Shown here one piece after another: positions 1 through 10,195 of a stretch of DNA of 64,000 nucleotides; the first letter of the stretch is position 1; each line of letters starts with the position of its first letter. Location: the NCBI GenBank assembly GCA_036245805.1, contig BTRK01000002.1, forward strand, positions 23,553,067 through 23,617,066. Reading direction: 5' to 3'. The notes below the pieces were generated by a model. That model had not been told where the DNA came from. It did not search any database and worked only from the letters and a program-made list of their open reading frames with translations. A program made the translations under genes and the position numbers. Source of the stretch: Pristionchus mayeri (lineage: Eukaryota > Nematoda > Chromadorea > Rhabditida > Neodiplogasteridae).

Positions 1-48
1 TTACACAGTCTGTCCAGCAAAATTGTGAGGTTGCATGCTGTTCCTTAC

Positions 49-2855
49 CATTTCTCTCCAATTCGTGGACGACGAAGAAGGAATCACTGAGTGATCCCGT
101 CGTGTCGATGGGAGAGGCTGATCCCACTGACGAACCCGGACTGCTACAACAGAGTCGTTCGTACATCACTTTTTTAAATGCCGTTTCTTCATCACACCTT
201 TTTGATTCTATTCAAATAACTAGTCATCAATTCCTCGTACCTCCCAATGCTGGTGCTACTGCTCGATTCGGGACTTCTCCTCTCCTTCTTCTTCTCTTCC
301 TTCGAAGGTCTCAATCGAGAGGGACGAATGAGAGGGGGCTCCGGAGGAGTATATGTTGGAGCTGTGGTCTGAAATTCACATGAATAGACAATTCATGCAC
401 CTTCGGTAAAACATTATTGAATCAGCAAGATAAATTAAAGATATGACGCCGTATTCGTAAGGCTCAGACAATTTACGGAGGATCCGGAACACCAATTTTT
501 CAACAATATGGAATCCGGGGTACTTTTTCATGCTGATCACAATGGTCGACTTCATTTTGCATAATTGACCCTCAATGAAGCACTATTTCACACTTTAAAA
601 TCGCGAAATTTTTGGTTTATTTGATTGAGCGCGAGTAGAAGTGGCTTTAAAAATCTGAAAATTGTTTTTCCGGGGTAGTTTTTCATGCTCTACACGATGG
701 TATGTTTAAAAGCATCGCTTGAAAATTCCTTCATTGGTTTACAGATAATATTCATAGCTAAAACTCAAAAGTAGAAGCCGCCATTTGGTGTGCACGCAGT
801 TTGCCTAGTAAGTAGGCTGTATTTTGATTTTTGGACAATTTGAAGTAAAGGGTTTTTAGTTATGCCTCTTTCAATTTTACGATTTCAAAAACTTATCATG
901 TCGCTCTTATTAGTCAACGATCAAGAGAGCGCACTTGCCTTGTCACATCAGCATACTGGATGGCGCAATTGGTTGTGCATCTGACTCTCATGCAGTGGGT
1001 AGCTGGTTCAATCCCCAGCTGAGAGCAACTTTTGCATTGGTTTCTGGGCTTTATTTTCAAACGTTTTAAAAATGTTTTTGAGGAAAATAATAATGAATGT
1101 TAGAGAGATACAATCGTACAAACAAAGAAAAAAATCAAAATTTTGCACAAACGGGGATTGAACCAGCGACCCGCTGCACGACAGTCAGACGCACAACCAA
1201 TTGCGCCATCCATTATGTTGGTGTGGAAGGGCAAGTGATCGTTGACTAATAAGAGCGACATGACTAATAAGAGCGACACACACACGAGCGACATGAGGAG
1301 TTTTTGAAATCGTAAAATTGAAAGAGGCATAACTAAAAACCCTTTACTTCAAATTATCCAAAAATCGGAATACCGCCTACTTACTAGGCAAACTGCGTGC
1401 ACACCAAATGGCGGCTTCTACTTTTGAGTTTTAGCGATGAATATTATCTGTAAACCAATGAAGGAATTTTCAAGCGATGCTTTTGAACATACCATCGTGT
1501 AGAGCATGAAAAACTACCGCGGAAAAACAATTTTCAGATTTTTAAAGCCACTTCTACTCGCGCTCAATCAAATAAACCAAAAATTTCGCGATTTTAAGGG
1601 GTGAAATAGTGCTTCATTGAGGGTCAATTATGCAAAATGAAGTCGACCATCGTCATCAGCATGTAAAAGTACCCCGGATTCCACATTATTGAAAAATTGG
1701 TGTTCCAACGTTTGTTCGATTCTTAGGAGTACGGCGTCATATACGACGAACTTGGAACGAGGGTGGCAGTTGCGGAATGTGCAAATTGTGCGAGGAAGAC
1801 CCGGGGATGTGACAACGAGAGACCGATTTGACCTCCGTGGAGCAAGAGAAGGATGTCTAGAGAGAAGGAATTGGATTGCAAATATTTCTTATTTATAAAA
1901 ATCTCGAGTATCGATATCTTCACTTGTCTCGTCCCTCTCTCTCTCTCACCCTATCGATAGAGACCAGATCGACTCCTTCTCCTTCTTCGTCATCTTCGGG
2001 AATGGTCGCACAACTCTTGGTAGTTCCTGTCTCGAAGGACGTCACTCGAGAATCGGGAGTTCCCAGAAGAGGAACCACCGGAACACGATCTGCAGAGAAA
2101 TACACATCAAGAGTAAAATGGCCCAAATTTCTGAATTCTTATTTTTCTGCCGTCAAAATCATGTTATTTTAGAGGTATGCTAAATCTATCACCAGCTTTT
2201 TTTCTCTGAAAAGCAATGAGAGAAAACCCCTTTCATCCTACGTAAATGCCGACTTTCGTATGGCGAATACAATTCTCGAGTAAGAGGGTTTTATGTCATC
2301 GTAGTGTCATGAGCACCCAAATTAGCGGCAATAGAAATAGATTGTGCACTCCCTTTAGTGCATCTCCCGAACACTTTAGGGTTCCTTCTCCCATCTATCA
2401 AATCTCATCATTTGTGGGGGGGGGGGGTAGTCGGGAGGCTTTCCGTTCCTCCCCCTAAGGAGGTCATTTGTCTAAACTACTATTCTCGTGGGAGAAACGA
2501 GAGAAATTCATATGTATGATATGGTAAAAAGGGGAATAAAAACATGCATCGACTGGCATTGAGAGGGACGATGAGCGTCTTCGCAGAGAGAGGGCGACGA
2601 GGAGGAGGAGGAGAAGACGATGACGATCGATCGTTGCGGACTATCGATCGAGGAGAGATCTACAACTTAGCCAATTTCTCTAAACAATTGCAAACTAGAT
2701 AGATGGGGGAAGATCTGATAGAGTTAAGAAATATCCACCTTTTCCCCATTCCTCTCCCTTCCAGGTGGTATTGAGATGGAGTGAGTGGTGGAGGCAGAGG
2801 AGGGCGTGATGATGAGGGGAGTCAACGAATCGAATTCATCCAGACGGGCGAACAT
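49..2855 (-). CDS. Ser/Pro-rich disordered protein, 5' part (runs off left edge)
   Basis: Five exons are joined on phase agreement: 2739-2855, 2554-2659, 1950-2089, 241-368 and 49-140. The model starts with ATG at 2855 (MFARLDEFDSLTPL) and gives about 194 residues before leaving the window in phase 1. The product is rich in Ser, Pro, Arg and acidic residues: a Ser/Pro/Arg tract near residues 45-65, an acidic patch (EDDEEGEG) near 110, a Lys/Arg/Ser tract near 150, then a more ordered end (DSFFVVHELERN). No domain is recognisable, so no function is offered. This looks like the disordered N-terminal region of a larger protein. The intron 369-1949 carries the 1.3 kb palindrome. Exon joins are inferred from splice signals and open frames only; no single ORF spans them. 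Confidence 0.5.
442..1742. repeat. Long inverted repeat (palindrome) with tRNA-like halves
   Basis: The left arm (about 442-1015) and right arm (about 1155-1742) are near-identical reverse complements around a centre near 1090. For example the ends read ATATGACGCCGTA at 442 and its complement at 1730-1742. Both arms carry a tRNA-like block (956-1023 and 1140-1216) with A-box-like TGGCGCAATTGG and B-box-like GGTTCAATCCC. The acceptor and anticodon stems do not fold well, so this is tRNA-derived or SINE-like rather than a working tRNA. The element lies inside an intron of the minus-strand gene. Confidence 0.85.
956..1025 (+). repeat. tRNA-like (SINE-like) block, left palindrome arm
   Basis: The block has A-box-like and B-box-like Pol III promoter motifs at normal tRNA spacing and a stem of AGCTGG/CCAGCT around TTCAATCC. 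The 7 bp acceptor stem and a clean anticodon stem are absent. A mirror copy is on the minus strand at about 1140-1216. It could be a tRNA pseudogene or the head of a SINE. Confidence 0.55.
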
Positions 2856-3533
2856 CAACGAGAACAGCGAACGCTTTAAGCAAATAAGATCGTTCAACAC
2901 CAGACATCGAGGAAATTAAAATTGAAAACGTTGAATCATGTTGGAACCCCATTGACAATTAAAAATTTGAAGAATATAATGCATTTCACGTCTGAGCAAC
3001 TCCCTACGTTAATAGCTTGTGGGTAAGTGATTATAATGGGTGGTTCGACTAACTCGATTGGTCTGTTCTCTCTTCTCTCCATTGGCTGCCAATCTTCGAC
3101 GAGATCGACAGCAGAGCATAGTCACCAGACAGGCCTGAGCAGAGAGAGGATTGAGACGGAGCGAGAACTGGATGAACTTCCACCCCGCCCAAAATACCAA
3201 CAATTTCAATCCATCGTTCTCAGAAATACAATAGAATTTAACTAATGCAAAACTTTGTAGAAAAGTTGGAAAAAATGGGAGCAAGTTAAGGGTGAGCGTG
3301 CGTAAGAGACAATCGGGGGGAAGAGGGGAGGGGGGGGATTCCCTGGAGGGAGTTTCTCCTCCCATTCCTCCACCCTTCTAAGTTCTCCACTCTCGCACCA
3401 TTCATCTTCCCCTCAGATGACATCTCACTGCTACAGTGACGGAAGGAAGACAACTCGCACTGCGATGTCTTCCCTTTAGATGATTCACTACCTCGGATTC
3501 ATCTGAACCACAAGCAACTTCTTTCACTGAATA
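2856..3533. other. Intergenic, no supported gene
   Basis: Only low-complexity and unconvincing short ORFs are seen here. An open terminal-exon-like stretch at 3402-3535 on the minus strand could be the 3'UTR or an alternative last exon of the microprotein gene. Confidence 0.4.
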
Positions 3534-4398
3534 GGCACGTAATGAACCAGAAACGACAATATTTTGAAGTTGTAAGTAGCAGATTCATTAGTAGAGGCAC
3601 TACATCTCCAGTTCGATTCCTCACCATCATGAGCAGGCAGACTCCGAGGAAAAGAACGATGACTGCAGCAGTTTCGGGAGCGATTCTGAAGGAATCAAGA
3701 TGCAATTCACTCAAAGTGAGATCAACTGCTTACGAAGCCTTACTCCCCAATAGTTTTCCACTAAGATTCAATTACATAACGCAAGATATTTTCATCATGA
3801 TTCATCATAATTCAGTTATAGAACGTCACGCAAACAAAGGAATTTAGATTGCAAAGAGTTGGACCTGCAGTGAGTGGATACTCGGATGGCTTCGCTCCTC
3901 ATTGAGGATAACAATTTGGTGAGACTCTCCCACCACATAATTAACTCCTCTTCTCTTGCCACTGCAATGAGAGAAGAGTAAAAACAAGAAGAGGAGGAAT
4001 CAACGAACAGCAATTATGGAGAGATCACCATCCGAAGGGAAGAAGGAAGAGGAGAAGGAGTCGTCCTGCTAGATTCCCTCACTAATGGCAGTGGTTACTC
4101 CTCTCCTCCAGTGAACGGAGTGAGAGTAACGGAATCCCTCCCTCAATGAGACACACAAGGGAATGGGGTGACTGAATTGAGGACACAATTCCCTCTCCTT
4201 CCTCCCTGAGAAGACGTCCCCCATCCTTCCTTCCTCCAGTCTCTTCTTCTCTCCTCCCCCTCTCCCCTTTCCTCTTCCTATCTCCAACCAGTTATCTCCC
4301 CTCACCCTCTGCCACACTATTCCTCCTTTCTTCCCCATGGGGCTCATATCTCACAAATCCCCGAGAACTGATTCAAAAGGAAGAGGAGTCATGCCCAT
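3534..4398 (-). CDS. Possible 87-residue tail-anchored membrane microprotein
   Basis: Exons 4355-4398, 4083-4141, 3865-3961 and 3625-3685 join in consistent phases (2, 1, 2, 0). The next acceptor (TATTCAG at 3537-3543) is followed at once by TGA at 3534-3536. The product starts MGMTPLPFESVLGD, has an amphipathic middle (EEELIMWWESLTKLLSSM) and ends in one strong transmembrane helix (about residues 69-87, TAAVIVLFLGVCLLMM) with no tail. That arrangement fits a tail-anchored or mitochondrial or ER membrane microprotein. No family is recognised. If the last intron is retained, the frame continues about 40 residues instead. Support is splice-phase agreement and the clean hydrophobic exon only. 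Confidence 0.4.
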
Positions 4399-4821
4399 CT
4401 CGAATATCTTCCCTGATTTGAGAGTGCGATAAAATGACTGACGGATTCCAGTCAAGTTGCGTCGTCATTATGCATCGAAGAGGGGAGGACTTAGGGGATT
4501 ACGGAACCAAGACGAGTGCACTCCCTACTAAGTCATCTAATCTACGTGTCTCTCTCTCCCCTCTCCAATCTACCCACTCCCTCCCTTCCTCTCCCTCTAG
4601 AGAGTGCATCGAGAGAGAGAACGACTTCCTTCCGAAATGAGTAGTAGTCTATCTGACAACGAGTAGACGAGTCTCATTATGCCACTAACACGCCTATCTC
4701 CCCTCCCTTCCCCTTCCCTCCCTTGCCCTTACACGATGTAGTCAGAAACAATTCATTCCGATACACACTGAGAACAACTGGAAAACGAATAACAATGGCT
4801 ACACTAGGGGGGTCTTCTCTC

Positions 4822-7482
4822 TCAGTTCTTCCTGTAGACGATATGGGGATGGTTCTTCCAAGTGATCTCATCGCGGGGCTTCGGATCACCCTTCCACTTC
4901 GAGTACACCTACAATCCACTTTGTAATTAACAAATAATTAATACATCCACAATAATGATAAAAAGATGTAGTTTGAGGGGGGTGGATCCCTCCCCCCTCT
5001 GCTCACCTCGAATACATTGTGTCCCATGGTCTCCGTGTCCCATATCTCCTGTCCTCGAGGCAGTCTTCGATTCACACATCGTCTCTTCCCTCCAATCACA
5101 CACTTACTCTATTTATCGTCTATGAAAAATTCCTAGTTCATACGTCCCAATTTGGAATTTACTCTGGTGTTGCATAAGAAGAGCTTGTTATTTATTGACA
5201 CTTTTAGCGTGCATTATATTATTTGATATCCCTTCCCTTTCCCTACCCTCTCTGTAGTCTCCAGCGTGTGCCATCATTTCCTCCACCATCGACAGAATCT
5301 GATGCTGGGTCTTCCATGAGACACGCTTCTTACGATGACGAGACCACGCGTACCTGCAAACCACAGACATAACATTCCGCTCAATTGAGATAACACGGAT
5401 CTCCTGTAAAAATGCAGGAAAATGGGACCCCTTTGCGACAAAAAAAATTTGGATCACGGATTTCGCTGTAAACGTGAGAACTGACCAAAGTGAGGGCGGG
5501 GAGAACGCCTGTCTACTTCATTCCTCGAAATTTGCATGTTGAACGGAGTTATGACCTACCGCGTTGGAAGGCCGTATATCGGTCAATTTTTGACCTACAA
5601 CGAGCAGATTTTTTTCATTCGACTCGTAATAGAGAAATCTACAAATAAGTTCTCTTACGCTCCGTGCGGAAATGACGTCTTCACATAGTTTCATGCGAAA
5701 AACCGTTTTTATCAACTCAATATGCTAATTTTCTACCTTTTCTGATGAAAACTTCACGATTTTTATTCTTGATTCGGATTCCCCATTCCCGAAATGGGGT
5801 ACGTGCATAGTTCGTTTGTCGTGGGAGGAGGAGTATCTTATCGGCACTCAGTAAGGAGAATTTGAACATAGTGCAATTTTTGAATGAAACATGTTTTGGT
5901 ACGTATCTCCCCTCCAACTTATGCAAATGAAAGAACTTAGACCACTTTTGGATACCTCTCCAGTAGGTCTCCAACAATGACTCAGGGGTACGAAACCCTA
6001 AAGTTAGCCGTTTTCGAGATACGGAGTAAAAAGACTATTCAATGGATTACACAGAGATAATTTCATTTTCTTCAAAAAATTTATACAAGTCCTAGACTCC
6101 TCTACTGAGTAGCGATATGATACTCCTCCTCCCACGACAAATGAACTATGAACGTACCCCAATTTGGGGATGGTGAATCCGAATCAAAAATAAAAATCGA
6201 GTAGATACAAGGTTATAGTGGACTTTGGGACCATTTCGCCTCAAAATTCAGAAAAAAAGTGCAATACAACTAGTTTTTACTCCGTATCTCGAAAACGGCT
6301 AACTTTAGGGTTTCGTACCCCTGAGTCATTGTTGGAGACCTACTAGAGAGGTATCCAAAAGTGCTCTAAGTTCTTTCATTTGCATGTTGGAGGGGAGATA
6401 CGTACCAAAACATGTTTCATTCAAAAATTGCATGTTCAAATTCTCCCTACTGAGTGCCGATATGATACTCCTCCTCCCACGACAAACGAACTATGCACGT
6501 ACCCCATTTCGGGGATGGGGAATCCGAATCAAGAATAAAAATCGTGAAGTTTTCATCAGAAAAGGTAGAAAATTAGCATATTGAGTTGATAAAAACGGTT
6601 TTTCGCATGAAACTATGTGAAGACGTCATTTCCGCACGGAGCGTAAGAGAACTTATTTGTAGATTTCTCTATTACGAGTCGAATGAAAAAAATCTGCTCG
6701 CTGTAGGTCAAAAATTGACCGATATACGGCCTTCCAACGCGGTAGGTCATAACTCCGTTCAACATGCAAATTTCGAGGAATGAAGTAGACAGGCGTTCTC
6801 CCCGCCCTCACTTTGGTAAGTTCTCACGTTTACAGCGAAATCCGTGATCCAAATTTTTTTTTGTCGCATCGGTTCCTGAATTTTTACAGGAGATCCGTGA
6901 TAAATGTCCATCTATCAACTACAGTACTCTACAGTACTCACTCTCCGACTACGAAGGGATCGCATTCCGTGTAGGATCGATAGAGCGTGAACTTGATGTC
7001 GGGGTTGTTCGACCTGCAAACGATTACTCATTGACCACTTCACTGCAGAACTGTAGATCAATAGCTGCGCAGAAATGAATTCCAGAAGGAGATAATCTTT
7101 TCCCTCTCTGACCTGATGACAGGGAGAGACTCGTCGATGAACTTCTCCATCCCCTCGCTCTTGAGACTCTCGTGAGTCCACGAGAGACGGAGACCCAAGA
7201 AGTGGGGAACCGCCCTGACAAAGGTCACTCTCATCCATCCAATTTATTTCTGCTCTTATTGAAAGTCGTAAATCTACTTCAGATCATCTCATTTCTAGTG
7301 GTCGACTCTCCTCCTCTCGGTCTGAATGTTAATAAAAGCAATGACAGAAACTATTAAAATAAAATAAAATAATATCGATGAATTAGGAGCTACCATAACA
7401 TAAGTTTTAAAAAAACGTACCGTATCAAAGCGGCGGAGGCGGCGTTCGCCGGCCGCATAATCGCATTCGCCCCGATCGACAT
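4822..7482 (-). CDS. Mitochondrial ribosomal L43-like protein (L51/S25/CI-B8 fold)
   Basis: Six exons: 7421-7482, 7113-7214, 6942-7013, 5247-5353, 5007-5053 and 4822-4908, totalling 477 nt (158 residues plus stop). Residues 30-95 look like the thioredoxin-like L51/S25/CI-B8 domain shared by mitoribosomal mL43, mS25 and complex I NDUFA2: a Gly-containing helix start (EGMEKFIDESLPVI), then NNPDIKFTLYR and PFVVGEY, which resembles the NPxVxVY...VAEY pattern of mL43. The first 25 residues (Ala/Arg-rich, few acidic) suit a mitochondrial presequence. mL43 is my preferred identity, but NDUFA2-like or mS25-like is possible. The third intron (5354-6941) is swollen by a 1.5 kb palindrome. It lies downstream of MED10 in the same orientation (637 bp gap). 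The acceptor of the 47 bp fifth exon (CTCGAG) has a weak pyrimidine tract. Confidence 0.6.
5396..6905. repeat. Long inverted repeat in the L43-like gene intron
   Basis: Left arm about 5396-6033 and right arm about 6270-6905 are near-perfect reverse complements, for example ACGGATCTCCTGTAAAAA at 5396 and its complement near 6887. The spacer (6034-6269) holds a third, diverged and shorter copy of an arm segment (6113-6205 resembles 6459-6550). Both arms show matching open frames only because they are copies of each other. No transposase or obvious target duplication is visible. This is a foldback-type or palindromic repeat. Confidence 0.85.
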
Positions 7483-8119
7483 CTTCAGATAATCAATAAT
7501 ACAACACTCAATGCCACCGCATTCTCAGATATGATTAGCGCTTCATCTACGCTTAATTCAAATACCACAATCAACGATTATAGATGTCTTTATTTGATTG
7601 TTAGAAACAATGAAATCAACGGTAGAGACAGAAGTAGAGAATATACAGAAGGTGATGCCTGAGGGAATGAATGATAACATGGGCCAAAGAGGAGGAGGAG
7701 GAGTAACTCAAACTAATCACAGAATCAGACAATCATAAGCATGAAAGTGAGCAATTGACTAGAGGAGATGCCTATCGAGATTTCAACTACGAGGAATGGA
7801 GACGAGAGCTGAAGAGGGGGAATCGTCGACTGGGAGGGATTACGGAGGTCGTTTCTTCTAATTACATGGAGGTCGACTACTGCAGATTCTGCTTCAATTG
7901 CTCTGCAGCCTTGTGTTCCTGGCGGGCAGTGAGATACCTAAAGAAAGGAGAGGTCACGTGCGATATTTACTGTGTGCTGTACAGCGTGCTGAGGATACAT
8001 TGGCCACTAGTGAATGACCATCCATCCATCACTTCCAAAAAACCTTTCGAAGTATGCACTGATTTCGCATGACAACAATTAGACAAGCACACATTCTCGA
8101 GTGATTGTGCAATGTCGGC
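7483..8119. other. Spacer between MED10 and the L43-like gene
   Basis: This 637 bp spacer is AT-rich, with short open frames and no convincing exon. The L43-like ATG (7480-7482) directly follows TATCTGAAG, which could act as a trans-splice acceptor. Confidence 0.4.
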
Positions 8120-9058
8120 TTACTTGACAGTGTCCGATGGCAGTTCATCCCCCATGTGCTTGAGGAGAGAGGCACGGAATTTGCGGTACATCTCGATCTT
8201 ACCGTTCACCTGACAGCAGTCTAATTCAGAAGAGATCAAGTGGTTCAGTAAGAGGAGAAGGGATGCGTTAACATTTAAAAAAAATAACAAAACCAATGGG
8301 TGACCTCTTCATTCTTCTGCACCGTCCTCTCTAACATCTCCTTCGAATAGAGATAAGGAGTCTCGCCTCTGCAAATGATCCATTTGATACGCATCCTACC
8401 AGACCAACTTCAACATCATCCATCAGATAGTTCGGACTAGTCTATCTCATGATTCCCCTCCCTCTGCTCACCTATCCAACACATCCATCAACTCGAGAGG
8501 CACTTTCACGTCGTCGAACTCGTGCTTCATCGCGTCCATTTGCTGACATTTCCATTTGCTGATTTGCTTCATGTGAGAAGAATTCAGTGAGCTACCATTT
8601 TATCCATATATGCACCCTTCACAAGAAATGAAAAATTACGAACTCTGTACGAACAAAAACAAGCCAAGTTTAATAAATGTACAAAATACCAAAGGGGGTG
8701 AACTGACAGCGAGTCCCGATATGAGAGTGTGGATCTTCTGGTTCAGTTGATCCTGGCTTCTCGTCGAGAAATCCGCTGCTGTCGACCCCATTATACGCGC
8801 GTTCTCCTGAAAGGAATGATATGACGGAATAGAATCGAATGATCGTAGTCTGTTCACCATTTCAAGTAGGACTCATTTTCCAAAACAATCTCCCCAAATA
8901 CCATCTTACATGGTGATAATTGAGGAATAGAGTGAGATACCCCTCCTACCCACCTGAAACTGTTCGAGTGTCCTCTCCAGCTTGTCGAATCGATCCTCCA
9001 TCTCCTTCTCCTTCCGAGAGGAAGACTTCTGGAGATGTTGCTGACCGTCGTGCTCCAT
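8120..9058 (-). CDS. MED10: Mediator complex subunit 10
   Basis: Five exons (8954-9058, 8708-8806, 8472-8542, 8305-8368, 8120-8209) sum to 429 nt, 142 residues. MED10 is a conserved subunit of the Mediator middle module, which bridges transcription factors and RNA polymerase II in the nucleus. The sequence follows the family from end to end: RFDKLERTLEQFQENAR, a DQLNQKIHTLISGL block, the VKVPLELMDVLDRG core, then PYLYSKEMLERTVQKNEEV and GKIEMYRKFRASL near the C-terminus. Length matches animal MED10 (about 135 residues), with a somewhat longer charged N-terminus (HLQKSSSRKEKEMED). The start lies only 93 bp downstream of the TRIAP1-like stop on the same strand. A TTTCTAATTGTAG acceptor-like site sits just before the ATG, fitting SL2-type trans-splicing. 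Confidence 0.92.
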
Positions 9059-9151
9059 CCTACTCAAAAGGGCTACAATTAGAAATATAGATCGGAACAC
9101 ACAAATCTGATAGTCGTTTATTAGTCTTCACTTCCTTCTCCCCTCTGACCT
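9059..9151 (-). promoter_or_regulatory. 93 bp intercistronic gap with likely trans-splice acceptor
   Basis: The TRIAP1-like stop and the MED10 start are 93 bp apart, within the usual spacing inside nematode operons. A pyrimidine-containing TTTCTAATTGTAG site about 20 bp before the MED10 ATG could accept a spliced leader. No intron donor pairs with it. This is inferred from spacing and signal only. Confidence 0.5.
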
Positions 9152-9669
9152 CTACTTGCTCTGTCTCTCCTTCTCTTCTTGGACTTTCCTCAATCGATCA
9201 GCTTCTGTGTTCAGCACGTCCTTCCTCACCTCTTCGAGGTCGATGTCGAATGGACGTTTCTTCTGCAGACTCTGAAGAGCAGGGAAGAATAACGAGCTTA
9301 TCAGTGCTATTTAGGGCAACACAAAGGAAAAAACAACACCCCAACAAATTTTGCGTCAGTTTCTAGCAACCAGCCGCGACAGCCCTTCTGCCCCCCCTCC
9401 CTCTTTCCTCTGTTCACCTCCTCGACGCACTCCTTGTACACTTCGTGCAGTCTCTCGCAGGGATTAACTGCGTACTGGTGGCGGAAATTGGGGGCGATGT
9501 ACTTCTGGAAAAACTCTGTGAAGCACTTGTCGTAGATCTGCAAGGACGACTGGTCATTTAACGCTCTTCTTTGTCCCTGCATCCCGCCCGGAACACCCTA
9601 CCGTACCTGTTTCAGTTGATCACACTCAGGGAAGATACTGGGCATATGACGCTCACTACGCTCACTCAT
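9152..9669 (-). CDS. TRIAP1: TRIAP1/Mdm35-like twin-CX9C intermembrane-space protein
   Basis: Three exons (9607-9669, 9418-9537, 9152-9271) sum to 303 nt, 100 residues. TRIAP1 (yeast Mdm35) binds PRELI-family proteins in the mitochondrial intermembrane space and supports phosphatidic acid transfer for cardiolipin synthesis. The twin CX9C motif is exact: Cys then DQLKQIYDK then Cys, and Cys then ERLHEVYKE then Cys. The YDKCFTEFF...P linker matches the family's YDxCFxxWF pattern. The start used is MSERSERHMPSIF; the inner Met (position 9) gives a more typical length. The C-terminal exon adds a charged helix (DLEEVRKDVLNTEADRLRKV) longer than in vertebrates. It sits between the F-box/LRR gene and MED10 in one orientation. 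Confidence 0.85.
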
Positions 9670-10195
9670 CACCGGGCATGCCACAGGGAGCAAACCTGAG
9701 AGGGAGGTCGTGATCATGAAGACTCATTAAGAGTAATCGAGATATACATTACGGAAATTAACCGATTGAATCGAGCGCACAAGTTATTTTTAAAAAAACT
9801 TTATTTGAGACTAAATTAGAGCAAAAATGTGAAGAACTATAATAATTGGAAACTACAAACTGTGATTGCAAAAAAACGTATTAGCTGTTTCTTGAGCATG
9901 AAAATTATGCGAGGTATCAACGTCTGATTTCAATGTTAACAAAGTACGATAATTAAAGAAATTCACACACTAAAACGAATCAAGACAGACAAGACAATGA
10001 CGGTGGACTAGATAATTAGAAAGAAAGTGGTAAATTTCAAATACTCTGGCGTATGCCTTTCAAATCTCATCGTAATATGTTTAAAGCTCAGTAATATCGC
10101 AACCTGCGGCTTATTGTCACAAACATCTCTCTACCGTAAGCTACACATAGTGGTTGTACTCTTGCAGTACCCATCTCTCCCTCTCCTCCCTCTCT
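9670..10195. other. Spacer between the F-box/LRR and TRIAP1-like genes
   Basis: AT-rich 526 bp; no exon seen. A CCCTCTCAG acceptor-like site lies about 35 bp upstream of the TRIAP1-like ATG and could be used for trans-splicing. Confidence 0.4.

Noticed and set aside
956..1023. A functional tRNA gene in the first palindrome
   Set aside because: A and B boxes are present, but no 7 bp acceptor stem and no proper anticodon stem can be formed.
1100..1330. Minus-strand 76-codon frame
   Set aside because: It runs across the right arm of the first palindrome and the tRNA-like block, so it is a by-product of the repeat.
5519..6783. Matching 65-codon and 66- to 86-codon frames in both palindrome arms
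   Set aside because: They match only because the arms are inverted copies; no domain, no start context and no splice structure supports a gene.
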